From Streptomyces bathyalis (GTDB taxonomy: Bacteria; Actinomycetota; Actinomycetes; Streptomycetales; Streptomycetaceae), in NCBI RefSeq assembly GCF_015910445.1, contig NZ_CP048882.1:2046001-2110000 (forward strand): a DNA stretch of 64,000 bases. Direction: 5' to 3'. Positions 1 through 13,762 of this stretch are shown here, piece after piece. The position numbers were made by a program, and so were the translations under genes. The notes under the pieces are model-generated. The model was not told the origin of the DNA. It saw nothing but the letters and a program-made list of their open reading frames with translations, and ran no database searches. The first letter of the stretch is position 1, and the number at the start of each line of letters is the position of its first letter.

Positions 1-258
1 CAGATCGCCGGCGGCGACGGCGAGCCTCCGCAGAAAGGCTCCGTCGGAGGAGAGCCGCGCGAGCTTGGAGGGCGTCAGTGCGCAGAGCATGCGCAGCGGG
101 TCGCCGCCCGCGAGCCGCCAGGCTTCCGGGTCCAGTTCGCTGAAGAAGCGGCGGGTCGGGGGATGCCAGGACCAGCGCAGGTTGTGCGCCAGTTCGCTGA
201 GGGGGCGGAGGGGTTCGGGAAGTACGGGATGAACGGAGAAACGACGAATGGCCTTCAC
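1..258 (-). CDS. glgP: Alpha-glucan (glycogen/maltodextrin) phosphorylase, N-terminal fragment
   Basis: The gene runs off the left edge, so only the first 86 codons are present. They read VKAIRRFSVHPVLPEPLRPL, followed by an LAHNLRWSWHP segment. That is the characteristic N-terminal domain (DUF3417 type) of actinobacterial GlgP, which releases glucose-1-phosphate from alpha-1,4-glucans in the cytoplasm. The GTG at 258 gives the usual KAIRRF start; an in-frame ATG 21 nt upstream (279) is possible. It lies divergent to the P450/glgE side. In Streptomyces glgP commonly sits divergent next to glgE-treS-pep2-glgB, so the P450 pair is what is unusual here. The catalytic pyridoxal-phosphate domain is outside the window, so activity cannot be judged. 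Confidence 0.9.
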   Translation of the reverse strand, partial: MKAIRRFSVHPVLPEPLRPLSELAHNLRWSWHPPTRRFFSELDPEAWRLAGGDPLRMLCALTPSKLARLSSDGAFLRRLAVAAGDL

Positions 259-835
259 CCCTCGACCGTAACGGGGCATACACACCCATCACGGCAATGA
301 TCCATTTCACGCGGGATGTCCACCCTGACGCGGCGCGCCCACCGCGCCGGAGGCCCGCCGCACAGCCCGGATCCGCACCGGGTGAGGTGCCGTCAACGCA
401 CGTCCGGGGAGGCCGATTCGGCTCGGCCTCCGTCACATCCGTCACATCGTCCGGGCAATTCCGCTCGTCACAGGCCCGGGCCGGAATGCCCTGCTCCACC
501 CTCTCGACCCAGCTCCGCCTCTCCTCCTAAGCTTCGTGGCCTCAGTACAGGGGGCACAACTTCTGCACGTCCCACCTGGGCCTCTCCACACAGGACGCGG
601 ACGTCACGGGCAGAGAGCACGGAGGTGAGCGGAGAGCAACGGTGCGGGCCGCGCGCAGCGGCCCAGGGCACGCTCGCTCCCCGTCGGGGTGAAGTGTGAC
701 GGCGCAGCACAGCGGTGGGTTCCTGACCAGCTCCCGGTACCGCCTGCGCCGCTGGATCCGTGTTCCTGTCCGGTCGCGCATTCCAGCCCCGTCCACGCAA
801 TCGGTCGCGATCCATCACACGGAAGGTTTTGCATC
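259..835. promoter_or_regulatory. Intergenic region between divergent glgP and the P450 operon
   Basis: This 577-nt stretch must hold the promoters for glgP (leftward) and the P450 pair (rightward). The open frames in it have no recognisable domain and look like GC-driven shadows. A GGAAGG ribosome-binding site lies at 821-826, before the GTG at 836. I found no convincing paired -35/-10 boxes, and no remnant of the conservon genes that often accompany such P450 pairs. Confidence 0.5.
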
Positions 836-2146
836 GTGACGGCGTATCAACACGCCCACCAGGGGGACTACGGATACGGGATGCCGACCCCGCCGCCCCA
901 GTGCCCGGCGCACGCCTCGGACAAGGCGGTGCCGCTCAGCGGCCCCCGCTTCCACACGGACCCGTCCGGCCACTACCGCGAGATGCGGGCCGAGCACGGC
1001 CCCGTGGTGCCGGTGCTGCTGCCCGGCGACGTCCCGGCGTGGCTGGTGATCGGCTACCAGGAGATGTACCAGGTCACGTCTGACGCCAAGCTCTTCCCGC
1101 GCGACTCCGGGCTGTGGAACCAGTGGGAGAACCTGCCGGAGGACTGGCCCCTGCGACCCATGATCGGCCAGCGGCAGCCGTCCATCTACTACACGGTCGG
1201 CGCGGAGCACCAGCGCCACCTGGAGATGGTGCAGACGGCCATGCAGAACATCAGCGCGCTCGAACTCCGGAAGCACTGCGAGGAGTTGGCGGATCAGCTG
1301 CTCGACGGGTTCTCTGCGCGCGGCGAGGCGGACATCATCGCCGAGTACGCCAAGCCGCTGCCCATCCTCGTACTGGCCAGGCTGCTCGGTTTCCCCGACT
1401 CGGACGGCCCGGGCCTCATCAAGGCGATGAGTGCCCTGGCGGACGGCGGCGAGGACGCCCTCGAGGGATTCCAGTACTTCGGCGCCAAGATCCACGAGCT
1501 GGTGGCGGACAAGCAGGCGGCCGCGGGCGCCGACCTGACCTCGTGGATGCTCGCCTACCCCGAGTACTTCACGGACGAGGAGTACGCGCTGGACCTGATG
1601 GCCATCACGGCCGCCGGCCATCTGCCCACCGCCGACTGGATCGGCAACTCCATACGTCTGATGCTCACCGACGACCGCTTCGCCGCCTCCCTCACCGGGA
1701 ACCGGCGCAGCATCCCCGAGGCGATGAACGAGGTGCTGTGGGAGGACACCCCCACGCAGATCCTCGCCGGACGGTGGGCGGCCTGGGACACCTGGCTCGG
1801 CGGTCAGCGAATACGCACCGGCGACATGCTGCTGCTCGGGCTCGCCGGCGCCAACGCGGACCCGAAGGTGCACGTCGACGCGGAGGGCGCCGACACGTCG
1901 CTGCGCGGAGGCAACAGCGCTCATTTCGCCTTCAGCCACGGCGAGTTCCAGTGCCCCTTCCAGGCGCAGGAGATCGCGGAGACGATCGCCCGCGTCGGGA
2001 TCGAGGTGCTTCTCGACCGCCTGCCCGAGATCGACCTGGCCGTGCCGGCCGGCGCCCTGGCGCGGCGGCCCTCCGCGTTCCTGCGCGGGATGACGGCGCT
2101 GCCCGTCCGCTTCGCCCCCACGCCCCCCATCGAAGGCAAGCCATGA
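836..2146 (+). CDS. CYP157-like cytochrome P450 with degenerate signature motifs
   Basis: A 436-residue P450-fold protein. The GTG at 836 is preferred because GGAAGG lies 9 nt upstream; a longer frame from 689 has no family support. The heme-ligand region is FSHGEFQCPF with Cys373, so cysteine and the first glycine survive, but the usual basic residue two before Cys is Phe371 and the final glycine is Phe375. The I-helix reads AGHLPT (260-265) instead of AGHETT. The K-helix ExxR is EVLW (299-302), lacking the arginine. Loss of ExxR is known in the Streptomyces CYP157 family, which is normally paired with CYP154 in conservons. The stop overlaps the next gene's ATG by 4 nt, so the two are co-translated. 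Whether it oxidises a substrate or acts as a non-catalytic partner cannot be told from sequence. Confidence 0.85.
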   Translation: MTAYQHAHQGDYGYGMPTPPPQCPAHASDKAVPLSGPRFHTDPSGHYREMRAEHGPVVPVLLPGDVPAWLVIGYQEMYQVTSDAKLFPRDSGLWNQWENLPEDWPLRPMIGQRQPSIYYTVGAEHQRHLEMVQTAMQNISALELRKHCEELADQLLDGFSARGEADIIAEYAKPLPILVLARLLGFPDSDGPGLIKAMSALADGGEDALEGFQYFGAKIHELVADKQAAAGADLTSWMLAYPEYFTDEEYALDLMAITAAGHLPTADWIGNSIRLMLTDDRFAASLTGNRRSIPEAMNEVLWEDTPTQILAGRWAAWDTWLGGQRIRTGDMLLLGLAGANADPKVHVDAEGADTSLRGGNSAHFAFSHGEFQCPFQAQEIAETIARVGIEVLLDRLPEIDLAVPAGALARRPSAFLRGMTALPVRFAPTPPIEGKP

Positions 2147-3399
2147 CTGCTCCCGCGTCCCCCTCCTCCTCCGCCGGACAGGACGGGTGCCCCGTCGTCA
2201 TCGACCCGATGGTGCGCGACCTGGACGGGGAGACCCGCCGTCTGCGCGACGCCGGCGCCCTCACCCGCATCGAGCTGCTCGGGGTGCCGGCCTGGTCCAT
2301 CACCACTCACGCGGAGGCCAGGCGGCTTCTGACGGACCAGCGGCTGGTGAAGGACATCAACCGGTGGACGCTGTGGCGCACGGGAGTGGTCACCCACGAG
2401 TGGCCGCTGATCGGCATGATCGACGCCGGTCGCTCGATGTTCACCGTGGACGGCGCCGAGCACCGGCGGCTGCGTACGAAGACGGCGCAGGCCGTCACCC
2501 CGCGCCGCCTGGAGAACCTGCGCCCGGTGATCGAGCGCATCACCCACCGGCTGCTGGACGACCTGGAGGTGCAGGGCAAGGAGGGCGCGGTCGATCTGAA
2601 GTCGGTCTTCGCCCTTCCGCTGCCGATGTCGGTGATCAGCGAGCTCATGGGTGTGGACCCGGCGCTGCACCCCCGGCTGCACGTGCTCTACAAGGCGTTC
2701 TTCTCGATGCTGACGCCGCAGGACGAGCGGCTCGCGGTCATCGACGAACTCGACGTCATCTTCACCGACATGGTCAGGGCCCGTACCGCCGAACCGCGGG
2801 ACGACCTGACCAGTGCGCTGATCCTCGCGGACGAGGGCGGAGAACCCCTCACCGAGGAAGAGGTCGTCGGCAACCTGAAGGCGATGGTCGCCGCGGGGCA
2901 CGAGACGACCATCGGTCTCATCCTCAACGCCGTACGGGCACTGCTCACCCACCCCGAGCAGCTGCGCATGGTGCTCGACGGCGAGGTCGGCTGGGACGCC
3001 GTCGTCGAGGAGACGCTGCGCTGGGACACTCCGACCACGCACCTGCTGATGCGCTTCGCGACGGAGGACATCAAGGTCGGCGACGGTGTCATCCACGAGG
3101 GCGAGGGCGTCGTCATCTCCTACCGTGCGATCGGCCGGGACCCGGAGCAACACGGTCCCGACGCCGACCGGTTCGACGTCGCGAGGCCGTCGCCCAACCG
3201 TCATATGACCTTCGGTCACGGTCCGCACATCTGCCCGGGTGCGGCGCTGTCGCGGCTGGAGGCGGGGATCGCCCTGCCGGCGCTCTTCGACCGCTTCCCC
3301 GGGATCCGGTTCGCCGTGCCGGTCGAGGAGATCGTCAACCAGCCGGTGCTCACGCAGAACGACCTGCAGTCCTTCCCCGTCCATCTGCACGGGGATTGA
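2143..3399 (+). CDS. Cytochrome P450, CYP154-like
   Basis: A 418-residue soluble bacterial P450 with all canonical motifs. The I-helix is AGHETT (251-256), the K-helix ETLR is at 290-293, and the heme loop is FGHGPHICPG with Cys364 as thiolate ligand. It should need ferredoxin and ferredoxin reductase, neither of which is in the window. Its ATG lies inside the stop of the preceding degenerate P450 (ATGA), giving one operon that ends at a strong hairpin. By family knowledge CYP154 members hydroxylate varied small molecules; no substrate can be assigned. Family assignment rests on the pairing with a CYP157-like gene and on the motifs. Confidence 0.9.
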   Translation: MTAPASPSSSAGQDGCPVVIDPMVRDLDGETRRLRDAGALTRIELLGVPAWSITTHAEARRLLTDQRLVKDINRWTLWRTGVVTHEWPLIGMIDAGRSMFTVDGAEHRRLRTKTAQAVTPRRLENLRPVIERITHRLLDDLEVQGKEGAVDLKSVFALPLPMSVISELMGVDPALHPRLHVLYKAFFSMLTPQDERLAVIDELDVIFTDMVRARTAEPRDDLTSALILADEGGEPLTEEEVVGNLKAMVAAGHETTIGLILNAVRALLTHPEQLRMVLDGEVGWDAVVEETLRWDTPTTHLLMRFATEDIKVGDGVIHEGEGVVISYRAIGRDPEQHGPDADRFDVARPSPNRHMTFGHGPHICPGAALSRLEAGIALPALFDRFPGIRFAVPVEEIVNQPVLTQNDLQSFPVHLHGD

Positions 3400-3412
3400 A
3401 GGGGGCGGCCAC

Positions 3413-3448
3413 GCCGCGTCGGGCGGACAGTCCGCCGCCCGACGCGGC
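3413..3448 (+). terminator. Terminator of the P450 operon
   Basis: A perfect 14-bp GC-rich stem (3413-3426 with 3435-3448) and an 8-nt loop begin 13 nt after the P450 stop. There is no T-tract, which is usual for Streptomyces terminators. Confidence 0.75.
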
Positions 3449-3739
3449 CAACCCCCCTCGTGACGCGATCTCTTGGGAGCGGACGCGGGCCCGTCGGCGG
3501 GTCCGCTCACCCATCGCGCCCCGGGACGAGCCCCGGAGCGAGACCAGGGCGGCGGCCCGAGCCGGGCCCGAACGCGGCAGGGACCCGGAGCGGGATCGGT
3601 GCGGGATCGGTGCGGAGGGCCGGGCGGGTGAACGCGCGCTGCCGCCATGCACGGGGCACCGGGCCACCAGGTGAAGCAGATAGAACAGGCAGAAGATCAC
3701 AAACCGTCCGCCTGTTCCATCCCGCACCAAGGTGAGCCA
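3449..3739. promoter_or_regulatory. Leader/promoter region of glgE
   Basis: A 291-nt non-coding stretch. It contains a second inverted repeat, GAGCGGAC...GTCCGCTC, around 3477-3509. Just before glgE the base composition becomes more A-rich, with AAGGTGAG as the ribosome-binding site. No convincing -35/-10 pair was found. Confidence 0.4.
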
Positions 3740-5797
3740 ATGATCGGTCGCATTCCCGTCCTCGACGTCCGGCCCCTCGTCGACTGCGGGCGCCACCCCG
3801 CCAAGGCCGTACCGGGCGAGACGTTCCAGGTCTCGGCCACCATCTTCCGCGAAGGGCACGACGCGCTCGGCGCCAACGTCGTGCTCCGTGACGCCACCGG
3901 CCGCCGCGGGCCCTGGACCCCGATGCGCGAACTCGCCCCCGGAACCGACCGCTGGGCGGCCGACATCACCCCCGACAGCGAGGGGAGATGGACCTACGCC
4001 ATCGAGGCCTGGGGCGACCCCATCACCACCTGGAGACACCAGGCGAGGCTGAAGATCCCCGCCGGCATCGACACCGAAGCCGTGCTGGAGGAAGGCGCGA
4101 TCCTGCACGAGCGGGCCGCCGCCGACGTCCCCAGGAGTGAGGGCAGGGACTGCGTCGCGGCCGTGGCGGACGCCCTGCGCACGCGGAGCCGCGGCGTCGC
4201 CGCACGCCTGTCGGCAGCGCTGACGCCGCAGGTGACGGGCGTGCTGGAGCGGTATCCGCTGCGCGAACTCGTCACCTCGACGCGTCCGCTTCCCCTTCAA
4301 GTCGAGCGCGAGCGCGCCCAGTTCGGGTCGTGGTACGAGTTCTTCCCGCGCTCCGAGGGCGCGCGGCTCCCGCAGGAGGAAGGCGAACCGCCCGTCTCCG
4401 GCACGTTCCGCACCGCGGCGGAACGGCTCGACGCGGTGGCGGCCATGGGGTTCGACGTCATCTACCTGCCGCCGGTGCATCCCATCGGCGACAACTTCCG
4501 CAAGGGGCCCAACAACGCGCTCTCCGCCGGGCCCCACGACGTGGGCTCGCCCTGGGCCGTGGGTTCGGCGGCCGGCGGCCACGACGCGCTGCACCCCGAC
4601 CTTGGAACCGTGGAGGACTTCGAGTACTTCGTGGAGCGTGCCCGGTCCCTGGGCCTGGAGGTCGCGCTGGACTTCGCCCTGCAGTGCTCGCCGGACCATC
4701 CCTGGATCAAGGAGCATCCCGAGTGGTTCCGACACCGCCCGGACGGCACGATCGCGCACGCGGAGAACCCGCCGAAGAAGTACCAGGACATCGTTCCGCT
4801 CGCGTTCGACACGGACCCGGACGCCTACGCGTCGCTCGTCCGCGAGACCGTGCGCCTGCTCCGGCTGTGGATGGGCCGCGGCGTGCGCATCTTCCGCGTC
4901 GACAATCCGCACACCAAACCCGTGGGCTTCTGGGAGAAGGTCATCGGGGAGATCAACCGCTGCGATCCCGATGTCGTCTTCCTCGCCGAGGCGTTCACGC
5001 GTCCCGCGATGATGCACGCCCTCGCCAGGGCGGGCTTCCAGCAGTCCTACACGTACTTCACCTGGCGCAACACCAAGCAGGAGCTGACGGAGTATCTGAC
5101 GGAACTCTCCGGCGAGGCCGCCGCGTACATGCGTCCGAACTTCTTCGTGAACACCCCCGACATCCTGCACGCGAGCCTCCAGGAGGGTGGCCGTCCCGTC
5201 TTCGAGACGAGGGCCGTGCTCGCGGCGACGCTCTCCCCTTCATGGGGCATGTACGCGGGCTACGAGCTGTGCGAGTCGAAGGCGGTGCGCCCCGGCAGCG
5301 AGGAGTACCTGGACTCGGAGAAGTACCAGCTGCGTCCGCGCGACTGGGCCGCCGCCGAGGAGTCCGGGCAGACGATCACGCCCCTGATCGGGCAGCTCAA
5401 CCGGCTGCGGCGCAGCCATCCCGCTCTGCGCGGGCTGCGCTCGCTGACCTTCCACCACTGCGACAACGAGCAGGTCATCGCCTTCTCCAAGCACTGGACG
5501 GGGCAGGGGCAGCAGGGACAGCAGGACACGGACGCCGTCATCGTCGTGGTCAGTCTCGACCCGGCACGCACGCAGGAGGCGACGGTGACGCTGGAGGGAG
5601 ACGACCTGCGCCGTTTCGGGCTCACCGAGGCACAGGCCGACGGGAGGGAGACCTTCCCGGTGCGGGACGAGCTCACCGGGAGGACGTACGAGTGGAGCAC
5701 GAACAACTACGTGCGCCTGGCGCCGGGGGTCGACTTCGACGGTCCCCCCGCGGCGGCGCACATTCTCACGCTGGGGCCCGACCCGGGGGGTGTCTGA
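3740..5797 (+). CDS. glgE: Alpha-1,4-glucan:maltose-1-phosphate maltosyltransferase (GH13_3)
   Basis: GlgE transfers maltosyl units from maltose-1-phosphate onto alpha-1,4-glucan chains. The 685-residue length fits the family (about 660-700). The catalytic barrel carries the nucleophile in [10 protein letters not shown] (Asp388) and the acid/base in LAEAF (Glu417); their 29-residue spacing matches characterised GlgE. The ATG at 3740 is chosen because AAGGTGAG precedes it and it gives the expected [10 protein letters not shown] start; a frame extension back to 3647 lacks family support. It is the first gene of glgE-treS-maltokinase-glgB, which turns trehalose or maltose into branched glucan via maltose-1-phosphate. 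Confidence 0.95.
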   Translation: MIGRIPVLDVRPLVDCGRHPAKAVPGETFQVSATIFREGHDALGANVVLRDATGRRGPWTPMRELAPGTDRWAADITPDSEGRWTYAIEAWGDPITTWRHQARLKIPAGIDTEAVLEEGAILHERAAADVPRSEGRDCVAAVADALRTRSRGVAARLSAALTPQVTGVLERYPLRELVTSTRPLPLQVERERAQFGSWYEFFPRSEGARLPQEEGEPPVSGTFRTAAERLDAVAAMGFDVIYLPPVHPIGDNFRKGPNNALSAGPHDVGSPWAVGSAAGGHDALHPDLGTVEDFEYFVERARSLGLEVALDFALQCSPDHPWIKEHPEWFRHRPDGTIAHAENPPKKYQDIVPLAFDTDPDAYASLVRETVRLLRLWMGRGVRIFRVDNPHTKPVGFWEKVIGEINRCDPDVVFLAEAFTRPAMMHALARAGFQQSYTYFTWRNTKQELTEYLTELSGEAAAYMRPNFFVNTPDILHASLQEGGRPVFETRAVLAATLSPSWGMYAGYELCESKAVRPGSEEYLDSEKYQLRPRDWAAAEESGQTITPLIGQLNRLRRSHPALRGLRSLTFHHCDNEQVIAFSKHWTGQGQQGQQDTDAVIVVVSLDPARTQEATVTLEGDDLRRFGLTEAQADGRETFPVRDELTGRTYEWSTNNYVRLAPGVDFDGPPAAAHILTLGPDPGGV

Positions 5798-5922
5798 CAA
5801 ATCCCTCCCCCAGCTGCCGCTGGGCGGTGCCCCCAGCACGCACCAGCCACCGCGGAGCCCGCCCTGACGGGCGGACGACGCTCTTCGTCAGACACCCGCA
5901 CCGATCCGAAGGGCACTCACCC

Positions 5923-7638
<1,716 letters not shown>

Positions 7639-7835
7639 CGGAGCAGGCATCCACCGGAGCGGAACCGGAAGGCCTGGGGGGCGGCCCCGGGCCTTCCGCA
7701 CGTTCCGGGGGCGGGTGGCGCACTCGGCCGGCGGGTGAAGATCTCCGACACGGCCTGCACAACCAGACACAGAACATGACATTAAGCCACAATCTGCGTG
7801 CTTTTCGTGTACCCGGGGAAAGGACGCCAGACGTC

Positions 7836-9374
7836 ATGTCGGAAAGTTCCTTGTCCCGCACGGCCCTTCGGACGGACGCCGTCCCCTGCGCCGGCGAACT
7901 GCTCGGCTCCCTGGCCCGGCCGCTCGCCGAATGGCTGCCCCGGCAGCGCTGGTTCGCCGGCAAGGACCGCGCGATCGGCGGTTTCGGTCTTCTCACCGCG
8001 ACCTGGCTGCTGCCCTGCGACGGCCCGGGAGAGGCGCCCGGCCTGCTCCATCTGCTGCTGCGGGCACGGCACCACGGCGGCGACGCGCGGTCCGCCGACT
8101 GCTACCAACTGCTGCTCGGGGTGCGGGACGCCGCCTCTCCCCCGCCGCCGGAACTCGCCGCAGCCCTCATCGGCCGCCCCGACGGCGGACCCCTGCACGG
8201 CCGCGTCGTCTACGAAGCGCTGCACGACCCTCTGCTCGCGGGGCATCTGCTGCAACGGCTCGGCGCCCCCGCGCGGGTCGGACCGCTGCGCTTCCGGCGC
8301 GAGCCGGGGACCGCCGTGCCGATGGGACTCACGCCTCGGCCGCTGGCGGCGGACCAGTCCAACTCCTCGGTGGTGTACGGCGATCGGTACATCCTCAAGC
8401 TGTTCCGCCGCGTCGAACCCGGGATCAATCCCGATCTGGAACTGCCCCTCGCGCTCGCCCGGTACGGCTCGGGGCGGGTTCCCGCGCCCACGGCCTGGTT
8501 CGAGGCGGAGGCCGCTTCGGAGATCACGGGGACGGCGACGGCGCAGCCCCCCGGCGGAGGTTCCAGCGAGGAGTCCGGCCGCACTGCTGCCCCGCTGACG
8601 CTCGGCGTGCTGCAGCCGTTCCTGACCGGTTGCCGCGACGGATGGCAGCTGGCCCTGGACGCCCTCGCCGAGCGGCGCGACTTCACCTCCGAGGCCCGCG
8701 GCCTCGGCCGCGCCACCGCCGAAGTGCACACCGGACTCGCCGAGGCGCTGCCCGTCTGCGTGCTCGGCCGTGACGCCCTGGAGCGCACGGCCGAGGCCAT
8801 GACGCGGCGGCTGGAGGCCGCCGGGCGCGCGGTTCCCGAGCTGCGCCCCTACCGGCCGGGGCTTCGTGACGCGTTCCGCGCGCTCGCCGAACTGGGACGC
8901 GAGGGTCACACCTGCCCCGCTCAGCGCGTACACGGTGATCTGCACCTGGGTCAGGTGCTCTCGGGGCCCGGAGGCCGGTGGTCGCTCATCGACTTCGAGG
9001 GAGAGCCGGCCCGGCCGCTTCCGGAACGGCGCGTGCCGCAGCCGGTCGTGCGCGACATCGCGGGGATGCTGCGTTCCTTCGACTACGCGGCGTGCCAGCG
9101 GCAGCCCGCGGAGCCGCGCTCCGCGTCGGGCCCGGCCGGGCCCGGTGACGACGGCTTCGCCCGGCGGTGGGCCGCCGCCAACCGGGACGCCTTCTGCGCC
9201 GGTTACGCCGAGGCCGCCGGGACGGACCCGCGCGAGGAGGCCACGCTGCTGCGCGCGTACGAGACCGACAAGACGGTCTACGAAGTGCTTTACGAAGCCC
9301 GGCACCGGCCCACTTGGCTGCACGTACCGATGTCCGCGATCCGCCGCCTCGCGGCCGCGCCCGTGCACCGGTAG
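7836..9374 (+). CDS. pep2: Maltokinase (Mak/Pep2)
   Basis: A 512-residue ATP-dependent maltose kinase that makes maltose-1-phosphate, the donor for GlgE. Family hallmarks are the N-terminal cap segment WLPRQRWFAGKDRAI and the phosphotransferase-fold catalytic loop VHGDLHLGQVL, followed by the metal-binding LIDFEGEPARPL. The ATG at 7836 is preferred, with GGGGAAAGGA upstream; an in-frame codon near 7776 would add about 20 residues. Position between treS and glgB matches the conserved pathway order. A Gly/Ser-rich insertion (around GGGSSEESG) interrupts the middle of the protein. Confidence 0.92.
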   Translation: MSESSLSRTALRTDAVPCAGELLGSLARPLAEWLPRQRWFAGKDRAIGGFGLLTATWLLPCDGPGEAPGLLHLLLRARHHGGDARSADCYQLLLGVRDAASPPPPELAAALIGRPDGGPLHGRVVYEALHDPLLAGHLLQRLGAPARVGPLRFRREPGTAVPMGLTPRPLAADQSNSSVVYGDRYILKLFRRVEPGINPDLELPLALARYGSGRVPAPTAWFEAEAASEITGTATAQPPGGGSSEESGRTAAPLTLGVLQPFLTGCRDGWQLALDALAERRDFTSEARGLGRATAEVHTGLAEALPVCVLGRDALERTAEAMTRRLEAAGRAVPELRPYRPGLRDAFRALAELGREGHTCPAQRVHGDLHLGQVLSGPGGRWSLIDFEGEPARPLPERRVPQPVVRDIAGMLRSFDYAACQRQPAEPRSASGPAGPGDDGFARRWAAANRDAFCAGYAEAAGTDPREEATLLRAYETDKTVYEVLYEARHRPTWLHVPMSAIRRLAAAPVHR

Positions 9375-9439
9375 GCGGAAGCCCGGGCTCCCGCTGCCCG
9401 GCATGCCGGCCCCGACCACGCAATCAGGAGGTTCCGACC

Positions 9440-12079
<2,640 letters not shown>

Positions 12080-12102
12080 CGAGGCGCGTACGGTGCCTGC
12101 GT

Positions 12103-12151
12103 CACGACGAGGCCCGCCCGGTACGTGGGTACCGGGCGGGCCTCGCTCGTG
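12103..12151. terminator. Bidirectional terminator between glgB and dctA
   Basis: A perfect 17-bp inverted repeat (12108-12124 with 12129-12145) closes on a 4-nt loop. It is extended by five more pairs (12103-12107 with 12147-12151) across one bulged C. It lies between two convergent genes and can serve both. Confidence 0.9.
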
Positions 12152-12174
12152 TCAGACGGGCGGAGCGGACGGTG

Positions 12175-13632
12175 TCAGCTGTCGCTCTTCGTCGTGGAGA
12201 CGGACTGCGAGGAGTCGCCGGAGCGGGCCCCGGGCACATCCGCGTCCCCGTCCGCGCCACCCCGGCCGTCCGTGGTGCCGGTGTCCAGGAGCGAGGACTC
12301 GTCGAACGGCAGCTCGCCCGAGAGGACCTTCTGCACCCGCGTCCTGTCGATCTCCTTGGTCCAGGTGCCGACCAGGACCGTGGCCACCGAGTTGCCCGCG
12401 AAGTTCGTCAGGGCGCGGGCCTCGCTCATGAAGCGGTCGATGCCGACGATCAGGCCGACGCCGTCGAGCAGTTCGGGCCTGTGGGACTGGAGTCCGCCCG
12501 CGAGCGTGGCCAGTCCGGCACCGGTGACTCCGGCGGCGCCCTTGGACGCGACGAACATGAAGATCAGCAGGGAGATCTGCTGGCCGATCGTGAGCGGGTC
12601 GCCCATGGCCTCGGCGACGAAGATCGAGGCCATCGTCAGGTAGATCATCGTGCCGTCGAGGTTGAAGGAGTAGCCGGTCGGCACCGTGATGCCGACGACC
12701 GGCCTGCTGACGCCCATGTGCTCCATCTTCGCGATGAGCCGCGGCAGCGCGGACTCGGAGGAGGAGGTGGAGAGGATCAGCAGGAACTCGCGGGCCAGGT
12801 ACCTGAACAGCGCGAGGATGTTGATCCCCGTGACCGCCTTCAGCAGCAGCCCCAGCACTCCGAAGATGAAGACGACACACGTGGCGTAGAAGCCGAACAT
12901 GATGATCGCCAGGGACTTCAGTGCGTCGAGGCCGGTCTCCCCGACCACCGCCGCCATGGCGCCGAAGGCGCCCACCGGGGCCGCCCACATGACCATCGCC
13001 AGCACGCGGAAGACCAGTCGCTGGATGTGTCCGATGCCGCGGAGGATCGGCTCGCCCGAGGGGCCCATCGCCTGCAGCGCGAAGCCCACGAACAGGGCGA
13101 TGAGAAGCGTCTGCAGGACCTCGCCCTCGGTGAAGGCCGACACCATCGTGGTGGGGATGATGCCGATGAGGAATTCGGCCGTCCCCTCGCTCGCGCCCTT
13201 CGCCTCGGCGGCGCCGGCGCTGCGAGCCTCCTCGGTCAGATGCAGACCGCTGCCCGGGTCGAGGAGGTTCCCGACGACCAGGCCGATGGTGAGGGCGACC
13301 AGGGACATCGCCAGGAAGTAGCCGAGCGCGAGACCGCCCACGGCTCCGACCTTCGCGGCCTTACGGACCGAGCCGACGCCCAGCACGATGGTCACGAAGA
13401 TGACCGGCGAGATCATCATGGTGATGAGGGCGACGAAGCCCTCACCGAGCGGCTTCAGCTCCTTGGCCGCGTCGGGCGCGATGAGGCCGAAGGTCACGCC
13501 GAGCACGACGGCGCCGATCACGGCCAGGTACAGGTAGTGCGTTCGGTCCCGCCTCGTCCGCTCCGGCGGCGCCGTCGGCGTGGGCGGCGGTGTCTGCTGG
13601 GACACGTCGGGCTCCTCGTTCTGCGTTGTCAC
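12175..13632 (-). CDS. dctA: C4-dicarboxylate:cation symporter (DctA/DAACS family)
   Basis: A 485-residue membrane protein of the dicarboxylate/amino acid:cation symporter family, taking up succinate, fumarate or malate. Visible hallmarks are the serine-rich re-entrant loop (LLILSTSSSESALPRL), the NLDGT ion/substrate motif (SFNLDGTMIYLTM) and a MISPVIFVTIVLGVGS segment. About eight hydrophobic helices are present. The N-terminal ~25 and C-terminal ~40 residues are polar and low-complexity. It is divergent from a CitA/DctB-like kinase and regulator that probably sense the same substrates. The specific substrate is inferred from this context and from the family, so glutamate or aspartate is not excluded. 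Confidence 0.88.
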   Translation of the reverse strand: MTTQNEEPDVSQQTPPPTPTAPPERTRRDRTHYLYLAVIGAVVLGVTFGLIAPDAAKELKPLGEGFVALITMMISPVIFVTIVLGVGSVRKAAKVGAVGGLALGYFLAMSLVALTIGLVVGNLLDPGSGLHLTEEARSAGAAEAKGASEGTAEFLIGIIPTTMVSAFTEGEVLQTLLIALFVGFALQAMGPSGEPILRGIGHIQRLVFRVLAMVMWAAPVGAFGAMAAVVGETGLDALKSLAIIMFGFYATCVVFIFGVLGLLLKAVTGINILALFRYLAREFLLILSTSSSESALPRLIAKMEHMGVSRPVVGITVPTGYSFNLDGTMIYLTMASIFVAEAMGDPLTIGQQISLLIFMFVASKGAAGVTGAGLATLAGGLQSHRPELLDGVGLIVGIDRFMSEARALTNFAGNSVATVLVGTWTKEIDRTRVQKVLSGELPFDESSLLDTGTTDGRGGADGDADVPGARSGDSSQSVSTTKSDS

Positions 13633-13699
13633 TGCTGCGGCTCGGACCCGGGGGCCGGGATGCAGGCCATGTCCGGGTCCCGGTGACTATGCATCGCCG

Positions 13700-13715
13700 C
13701 GTGACGCCCGTCACG
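13700..13715. promoter_or_regulatory. Inverted repeat in the dctA / kinase divergent promoter region
   Basis: CGTGACG-CC-CGTCACG is a perfect 7-bp inverted repeat with a 2-nt centre, in the 130-nt gap between the divergent dctA and sensor-kinase genes. It is a candidate binding site for the response regulator at 15526. A second GTGCA-rich partial repeat follows at about 13720-13735. Confidence 0.45.
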
Positions 13716-13762
13716 CTTGCGTGCATTACGTGCACCGAATTCCCACGAGGCAGACTGGCCGC

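Noticed and set aside
297..835. Small open frames between glgP and the P450 operon
   Set aside because: No ribosome-binding sites, no domains, and Arg/Pro-rich composition typical of non-coding high-GC DNA.
1114..2142. Long open frame running through the first P450 in the frame of the second
   Set aside because: The upstream part is Arg/Gly/Pro-rich with no domain and is the shadow of the first P450. The real second P450 starts at 2143.
836..3399. Complete conservon (cvn) locus
   Set aside because: No CvnA-like kinase, Roadblock, DUF742 or small GTPase gene flanks the P450 pair.
4330..5922. Upstream extension of the treS frame
   Set aside because: It reads through glgE in another frame and has no family resemblance before the ATG at 5923.
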